Source: Burkholderia cenocepacia
GTDB taxonomy: Bacteria; Pseudomonadota; Gammaproteobacteria; Burkholderiales; Burkholderiaceae
Direction of reading: 5' to 3'
DNA length: 64,000 nucleotides
Assembly (NCBI RefSeq): GCF_014211915.1
Contig: NZ_CP060039.1
Coordinates: 2,976,001-3,040,000, forward strand
Within the stretch, counting starts at the first letter, position 1; every line of letters begins with the position of its first letter. The notes below the pieces were generated by a model. That model was not told where the DNA came from. It was given only the letters and a program-made list of their open reading frames with translations, and did no database searches. The position numbers were made by a program, and so were the translations under genes. Below are positions 59,948 through 64,000 of the stretch, in pieces.

Positions 59948-60574
59948 ATGGACAGCTCTCCTGCCTCGCTCCGGATTTTCCGGGCGCTCGGCAAGTTGGC
60001 AGCCTGTATCGCGGGCCTGTCGCTTGCGCTTCCCGCACCGGTATTCGCCGACCTGCTCGACCAGCGCTCCGAACTGATCAACAAATTCGTCAACGAGATG
60101 CATGCCGATCCGCTCGCCGCCGATTGTGCGGCGCACGGTAGCTTCATCGCCAGCACGTCGACGGCGTTCGACCGCGTCGACTTCGCGCCGAACGCATTCG
60201 ACAGCGGCAACGCGACGATCACGCCGTGGAACGACTCGTTCGACCAAGGCAAGCAGCGCGTGAAGGTCGACAACATCGTCACCGTCGACGGGCTCGGCAT
60301 CCACAGCAACGGCAGCGATCCGACGCCGCTGAAATTCCGTTGCGGCTACGTCGGCCAGCAAATGCTCGCGTTCAGCTGGAACGACCCGGTTCCGCCGCTG
60401 AAGCCACGCGTCGAGCGCTCGTCGTCTCCGACGAAGAAGTTCAAGGGCAAGTCGCATCGCGGCAAGGCCAAGGCGAAGGCATCGGGTCGCACCGGCAGCA
60501 AGAAGGCCGTCGCGACGAAGAAATCAAGTGGCCAGAAGAAAGCCGTGAAGAAAAAAACCGCGAAGAAGTCCTGA
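59948..60574 (+). CDS. BspC-domain exported protein with lysine-rich C-terminal tail
   Basis: The 208-residue protein starts (at ATG 59948) with a signal peptide SLALPAPVFA|DLLDQR, followed by a domain of about 125 residues: LINKFVNEMHADPLAADCAA, then TVDGLGIHSNGSDPTPLKFR and CGYVGQQMLAFSWNDPVPPL. That core fits the BspC family of Burkholderia. The final 50 residues are nearly all Lys, Ala, Ser, Gly and Thr (KKFKGKSHRGKAKAKASG; KKAVKKKTAKKS), like a histone H1 tail. The other possible start, ATG 59918, lies at the end of a perfect hairpin. The role is unknown. Confidence 0.7.
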   Translation: MDSSPASLRIFRALGKLAACIAGLSLALPAPVFADLLDQRSELINKFVNEMHADPLAADCAAHGSFIASTSTAFDRVDFAPNAFDSGNATITPWNDSFDQGKQRVKVDNIVTVDGLGIHSNGSDPTPLKFRCGYVGQQMLAFSWNDPVPPLKPRVERSSSPTKKFKGKSHRGKAKAKASGRTGSKKAVATKKSSGQKKAVKKKTAKKS

Positions 60575-60600
60575 TACGACGGAGCGGCAACGACAGCAGC

Positions 60601-60638
60601 AAAAAAGCCGACGCATCGCAAGATGCGCCGGCTTTTTT
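60601..60638. terminator. Bidirectional terminator between the BspC-domain gene and the carboxypeptidase gene
   Basis: AAAAAAGCCGACGCATC and GATGCGCCGGCTTTTTT pair across a GCAA loop and are flanked by A and T runs, so it can end both convergent genes. Confidence 0.9.
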
Positions 60639-60657
60639 CATGCGACGACGGCCGTGC

Positions 60658-61812
60658 TTAACCGAACGTGTCGATGTGCACCAGGATCGCGGCGAGCATC
60701 GCCGCGCCGAGCGCCGCGCTGCGCTCGCCGTTCCAGCCGACACGCTCGTCGGGCAGGTTCGCGTTGTCCTTGAACGGCATTTCGAGCGTCAACGACAGAC
60801 AGCCGAACTGGTGGCCGATGTACTTCGACGCGAGCTTCAGCGCATCCTCCTTGTACTTGCTCGCCGCGTAGCCATGCTCGGTCTGGAAGTCGGGGCTTGC
60901 GACCTTGAACGCGTCGATGAACGCAGCCTGCTCCTTGCCCTGCTGCTCGGTAAAGCTCGGCAGCATCTCCGAGCCGGCGACGAACACGTACGGCAGATCC
61001 TCGTCGCCGTGAATGTCGAAGAACATGTCGCAACCGATCGCGTGGATCGCATCGCGCACGGCCAGCACTTCGGGGCTGCGCTCGGCATCGGGTGCCATCC
61101 ACTCGCGGTTCAGGTTCGCGCCGGCCGCATTGGTGCGCAGGTTACCGTGCACGCTGCCGTCCGGGTTCATGTTCGGGACGATGTAGAACGTCGCGCGATC
61201 GTAGAGCTTGCGCGCAACCGGATCGCCAGCCCAATCGCCCCATCCGGCCAGCCGCTTGACCAGGCCTTCGACGAACCACTCGGCCATCGATTCGCCCGGA
61301 TGCTGACGCGCGATGACCCACACCTTCTTCTTCGGCGCACCATCGGTTTCCGGCGTGCCGAGCGTCAGCAGCGACATCGGACGGCCTTCGACCGTACGGC
61401 CGAGCTCGACGACGCTCGCCTGCGGCAACTGCTGGACCGCACCGAGAAACGCCGCGTGACGCTCTTCCGAGTACGGTTCGAAATACGCGTAGTAGATGCT
61501 GTCGAACTCCGGCGTATGGTCGATGGTCATCGTCTTGCCGTCGAACGTCGTCGGCACGCGGAACCAGTCGACCCGGTCGTAGCTCGCCACCGCGTGGTAG
61601 TTGCGCCAGCCCGACGGATACGCGCATTCGGCTGCGTTCTCGAACGTCATCACGCATCGCTCGCCGCGCGCACCCGTCAAGCGGTAGTAAAACCATTGCG
61701 CGAATTCCGAACGATTGTCGCCGCGCACGCGCAGCCGGATTGCGTCGGGGCTTTCGCACGACACGACGTCGATTGCGCCTGCGTCGAAATTACTGGTGAT
61801 CGAAAGGGCCAT
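60658..61812 (-). CDS. M14-family zinc carboxypeptidase
   Basis: The 384-residue protein has the M14 zinc site: His and Glu in VIARQHPGESMAEWFVEG, the third ligand in FFDIHGDEDLPYVF and the catalytic Glu in LSLTLEMPFKDN. The N-terminal 120 residues form the beta-sandwich domain (WFYYRLTGARGERCVMTFEN; YDRVDWFRVPTTF) of the cytosolic carboxypeptidase (CCP)-like subgroup. The substrate is unknown; eukaryotic relatives remove glutamate from tubulin. ATG 61812 follows AAGGAGA. Two tandem hairpin repeats sit directly upstream. Confidence 0.9.
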   Translation of the reverse strand: MALSITSNFDAGAIDVVSCESPDAIRLRVRGDNRSEFAQWFYYRLTGARGERCVMTFENAAECAYPSGWRNYHAVASYDRVDWFRVPTTFDGKTMTIDHTPEFDSIYYAYFEPYSEERHAAFLGAVQQLPQASVVELGRTVEGRPMSLLTLGTPETDGAPKKKVWVIARQHPGESMAEWFVEGLVKRLAGWGDWAGDPVARKLYDRATFYIVPNMNPDGSVHGNLRTNAAGANLNREWMAPDAERSPEVLAVRDAIHAIGCDMFFDIHGDEDLPYVFVAGSEMLPSFTEQQGKEQAAFIDAFKVASPDFQTEHGYAASKYKEDALKLASKYIGHQFGCLSLTLEMPFKDNANLPDERVGWNGERSAALGAAMLAAILVHIDTFG

Positions 61813-61825
61813 CTATCTCTCCTTT

Positions 61826-61874
61826 GTCGACCGGAGTTAGCGCTTTAGCGCTTACTCCGGTCCCATGCAAAGCT
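61826..61874 (-). repeat. 49-bp hairpin repeat element, copy B, in the leader of the carboxypeptidase gene
   Basis: The core TTAGCGCTTTAGCGCTTA is flanked by CCGGAGT-type and ACTCCGG-type arms, GTCGA at one end and TCCCATGCAAAGCT at the other. It abuts AAGGAG of the minus-strand gene, as copy A does at the other end of the window. Copy C follows directly. Confidence 0.85.
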
Positions 61875-61923
61875 GTCGACCGGAGTTAGCGCTTTGGCGC
61901 TTACACCAGTCTCATGCAAAGCT
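61875..61923 (-). repeat. 49-bp hairpin repeat element, copy C, tandem to copy B
   Basis: It matches copy B at 45 of 49 positions. Two of the four changes break the outer stem (ACACCAG against CCGGAGT) and one lies in the core (TTTGGC), so this copy pairs less well. A third, decayed start (CGCGACCGAAG) follows at 61924. Confidence 0.85.
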
Positions 61924-61995
61924 CGCGACCGAAGCAGACGGTGTACCGCCTGTCCGGCCTCATAAGCGCCGGCCGTCTCGTGAACGCCGGCAGGG

Positions 61996-62778
61996 TTACT
62001 CGCCGACGCGCCGGCGATATACGTAAGTCGAATCGTTCGACGCAGCCGCATCGAACGCATAACCTTCCGTCGCGAATTCCTTCAGCGCCTTCGGGTCGGT
62101 AATACGGTTCTCGACGACGAAACGCGCCATCAGGCCACGCGCGCGTTTCGCATGGAAGCTGATGATCTTGTAGCGTCCGCCCTTCCAGTCCTCGAATACC
62201 GGCGTGATGACCGGTGCGGCCAGCAGCTTCGGCTTGACCGATTTGAAGTATTCGGTCGACGCGCAGTTGACGAGCACGCGCGCCGCGCCGCTGCGCGTCT
62301 CGAGCTGCTCGTTCAGTGCCCGCGTGATGCGGTCGCCCCAGAACGCATACAGATCCTTGCCGCGCGCGTTCGCGAACCGCGTGCCCATCTCGAGCCGATA
62401 CGGCTGCAGCAGATCGAGCGGGCGCAGCAGCCCGTACAGGCCCGACAGCACGCGCACGTGCTGCTGCGCATAGTCGAGATCGGTGGACGACAGCGATTTC
62501 GCGTCGAACCCCTCGTAGACGTCGCCGTTGAACGCCAGCACGGCCTGCTTCGCGTTGGCCGGCGTGAAGGTCGGCGACCAGTCGGCGTAGCGCTGGAAGT
62601 TCAGGCGCGCGAGCGGATCGGAGATATCCATCAGCGTGGCGATGTCCTGCGGCGACAGCTTGCGCAGGCCGTCGATCAGCTCCGACGCGTCGTCGACGAA
62701 TGCAGGCTTCGTGTAAGACTCGACATGCGCGGGCGTGTCGTAGTCGAGGGATTTGGCGGGAGAGAGAACGATTATCAT
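61996..62778 (-). CDS. yaaA: Peroxide stress protein YaaA
   Basis: The 260-residue DUF328 protein has [20 protein letters not shown] at the start, then [40 protein letters not shown] and [19 protein letters not shown]. In E. coli YaaA lowers free iron during hydrogen peroxide stress and limits Fenton damage. It fits the iron theme of the window, though it is far from the other genes. No OxyR site is visible. It is divergent from the PIN-domain gene. Confidence 0.93.
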   Translation of the reverse strand: MIIVLSPAKSLDYDTPAHVESYTKPAFVDDASELIDGLRKLSPQDIATLMDISDPLARLNFQRYADWSPTFTPANAKQAVLAFNGDVYEGFDAKSLSSTDLDYAQQHVRVLSGLYGLLRPLDLLQPYRLEMGTRFANARGKDLYAFWGDRITRALNEQLETRSGAARVLVNCASTEYFKSVKPKLLAAPVITPVFEDWKGGRYKIISFHAKRARGLMARFVVENRITDPKALKEFATEGYAFDAAASNDSTYVYRRRVGE

Positions 62779-62835
62779 AGAGGCTCGCTGGCACGCCGTG
62801 CCTTGCGGTCAGACGAAAACCACCGATTGTAACGA

Positions 62836-63333
62836 ATGACCCGCTCTCTCGCCCCGCATGCCGCACACCGCGTCGTGCTCGACTCGAACGTCTGGATCGA
62901 CATCCTCGTATTCGACGACCCCGCCACGCGCCCGATCCGTGCCGCGCTGGAGCGCGGCACGCTGGCCGCCGTGATCGACGGCCGCTGCCTGACCGAACTC
63001 GAATACGTGCTCGACTATCCGCAGTTCCAGTCGCGCGCGATCGACAAGGCGGCCGCGCTCGCAACGGTCGCCCGACTCGCGAGCCTCGTCGAGCCGCCGC
63101 CCCTCGACGCCGATGCGCCGCCGCTGCCGAAGTGCAAGGACCGCGACGACCAGAAATTTCTCGAACTCGCCCGCGCCGCGCAGGCCGATTGGCTCGTGTC
63201 GAAAGACCGCGCGCTGCTGAAGCTCGCGAAACGCACCGCACGCGACTTCGGTTTCCGGATCGCGCAACCCGCGCCGTTTGCCGAAGCCTGCGCCCTCGAT
63301 GCCGCGCCGCCCGCCACGGCGACGCCGGCCTGA
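62836..63333 (+). CDS. PIN-domain protein (putative toxin-like nuclease)
   Basis: The 165-residue protein has PIN-domain acidic residues: Asp in VVLDSNVWIDILVF, Glu in LTELEYVLDYPQ and the C-terminal Asp pair in KDRDDQKFLELARAAQADWL, plus VSKDRALLKLAKR. It belongs to the COG1569-type family annotated as toxin components, but no antitoxin gene lies upstream or downstream. It may be a standalone RNase. The next gene starts 27 bases later. Confidence 0.8.
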   Translation: MTRSLAPHAAHRVVLDSNVWIDILVFDDPATRPIRAALERGTLAAVIDGRCLTELEYVLDYPQFQSRAIDKAAALATVARLASLVEPPPLDADAPPLPKCKDRDDQKFLELARAAQADWLVSKDRALLKLAKRTARDFGFRIAQPAPFAEACALDAAPPATATPA

Positions 63334-63360
63334 CGCCCCAACCCGAATTCGACCGTATCA

Positions 63361-64000
63361 ATGAACGCTCCTTCAGATATGCCAACGACACCCGTTTTCC
63401 CGTCGCGCCTGCCGAACGTCGGCACGACGATCTTCACGGTCATGAGCGCGCTTGCCGCCGAAAAAGGGGCGGTGAACCTCGGCCAGGGCTTTCCGGATTT
63501 CGATTGCGATCCGCGCATCGTCGATGCAGTCGCCGCCGCGATGCGCAACGGGCACAACCAGTACCCGCCGATGGCCGGCGTCGCGCCGCTGCGCGACGCG
63601 ATCGCCGACAAGATCGCGCAGGTGTACGGCCGGCGCTACGATCCGGGCACCGAAATCACCGTGACGGCCGGCGCGACCCAGGCGCTGCTGACGGCGATCC
63701 TGTGCGCGGTGCATCCGGGCGACGAAGTGATCGTGGTCGAGCCGACCTACGACAGCTATCTGCCGTCGATCGAGCTCGCCGGCGGCAAGCCCGTGTTCGT
63801 CACGCTGGAGGCGCCCGACTACGCGATCCCGTTCGACCGTCTCGCGGCCGCGATCACGCCGAAAACGCGGATGATCCTGATCAACACGCCGCACAACCCG
63901 ACGGGCACCGTGTGGCGCGAGGCGGACATGCGCAAGCTCGAGGACATCGTGCGCGGCACCAACGTGCTGATCCTGTCCGACGAGGTCTACGAGCACATGG
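63361..64000 (+). CDS. PLP-dependent aminotransferase, methionine aminotransferase-like (truncated by window edge)
   Basis: The first 213 codons of a class I/II aminotransferase. KGAVNLGQGFPDFDCDPRIV, NQYPPMAGVAPLRDAI, TVTAGATQALLTAILCAVHP and LINTPHNPTGTVWREADM are all family motifs, with the PLP-stacking and phosphate-binding residues. NLGQGFPDFD suits the YbdL/kynurenine aminotransferase type that uses methionine or glutamine. The PLP lysine is beyond the window. It follows the PIN gene by 27 bases. Confidence 0.88.
   Translation, partial: MNAPSDMPTTPVFPSRLPNVGTTIFTVMSALAAEKGAVNLGQGFPDFDCDPRIVDAVAAAMRNGHNQYPPMAGVAPLRDAIADKIAQVYGRRYDPGTEITVTAGATQALLTAILCAVHPGDEVIVVEPTYDSYLPSIELAGGKPVFVTLEAPDYAIPFDRLAAAITPKTRMILINTPHNPTGTVWREADMRKLEDIVRGTNVLILSDEVYEHM

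Noticed and set aside
62836..63333. PIN-domain gene as part of a toxin-antitoxin pair
   Set aside because: No small antitoxin frame lies upstream or downstream; the upstream gap is 57 bases and the next gene is an aminotransferase.

Overview
The window is high-GC DNA (about 65-67% by eye) with dense, short-spaced genes and many bacterial families typical of Burkholderia (DUF2863, DUF3563, BspC-domain protein, FtrABCD iron uptake, TonB-ExbB-ExbD next to bacterioferritin genes, RlmJ, 3-hydroxybutyrate dehydrogenase). The best guess is a primary chromosome of a Burkholderia, probably of the cepacia complex. This is inferred from gene content and protein sequences read by eye; no search was run.

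Layout. 1-11.7 kb: metabolic genes with local regulators: an alpha/beta-hydrolase start, a LysR regulator, an MFS carrier with a coupled 38-residue micro-ORF, photolyase (phrB), a DHH phosphoesterase, an ACS-type MFS carrier overlapping a beta-propeller lactonase, a divergent AraC regulator/fatty acid desaturase pair and a HAD hydrolase. 11.8-19.4 kb: a type VI secretion cargo island on the minus strand, vgrG - tle3 (DUF3274 lipase) - tla3 (DUF2875 adaptor) - PAAR, ending in a chimeric remnant of a second tla3. No immunity gene is evident. 19.5-23.7 kb: a TonB siderophore receptor behind a near-perfect Fur-type dyad, tRNA-Ser(GGA), a poorly coding stretch and a cysteine-rich exported protein. 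23.8-28.2 kb: a frameshifted sodium:solute symporter, its DUF4212 partner and acetyl-CoA synthetase, with a terminator hairpin between acs and the symporter pair. 28.5-31.7 kb: EamA exporter, YqhA-like membrane protein and class I fumarase.

31.7-42.8 kb is an iron-homeostasis neighbourhood: bfr, murI, bfd, a 20-residue micro-ORF, tonB-exbB-exbD, a LysR/pirin divergent pair, an AtaL-like protein, hemP with a structured terminated downstream segment (sRNA candidate), and ftrABCD. Fur-box-like sequences precede bfd, hemP and ftrA, and weaker ones precede bfr. These genes would store iron (Bfr), release it (Bfd), energise outer-membrane uptake (TonB/ExbBD) and import ferrous iron (Ftr).

42.9-50.7 kb: uvrB, tyrB-type aminotransferase, 3-hydroxybutyrate dehydrogenase, aldo/keto reductase, rlmJ, a small secreted protein, a 48-residue DUF3563 protein and a CueR-like MerR regulator. 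50.97-56.6 kb: a complete rRNA operon on the minus strand (16S - tRNA-Ile - tRNA-Ala - 23S - 5S) with promoter, boxA sites and terminator. 56.7-64 kb: DUF2863 protein, LuxR-type response regulator, orphan CbiM-like permease, BspC-domain protein with a lysine-rich tail, M14 carboxypeptidase, YaaA, a PIN-domain protein and the start of a PLP aminotransferase.

The most unusual signal is a 49-bp hairpin element placed directly before the Shine-Dalgarno sequence of two unrelated genes at opposite ends of the window (166-214 and 61826-61923). Its outer stem changes by compensatory substitutions between copies, which suggests a conserved structured 5' leader.
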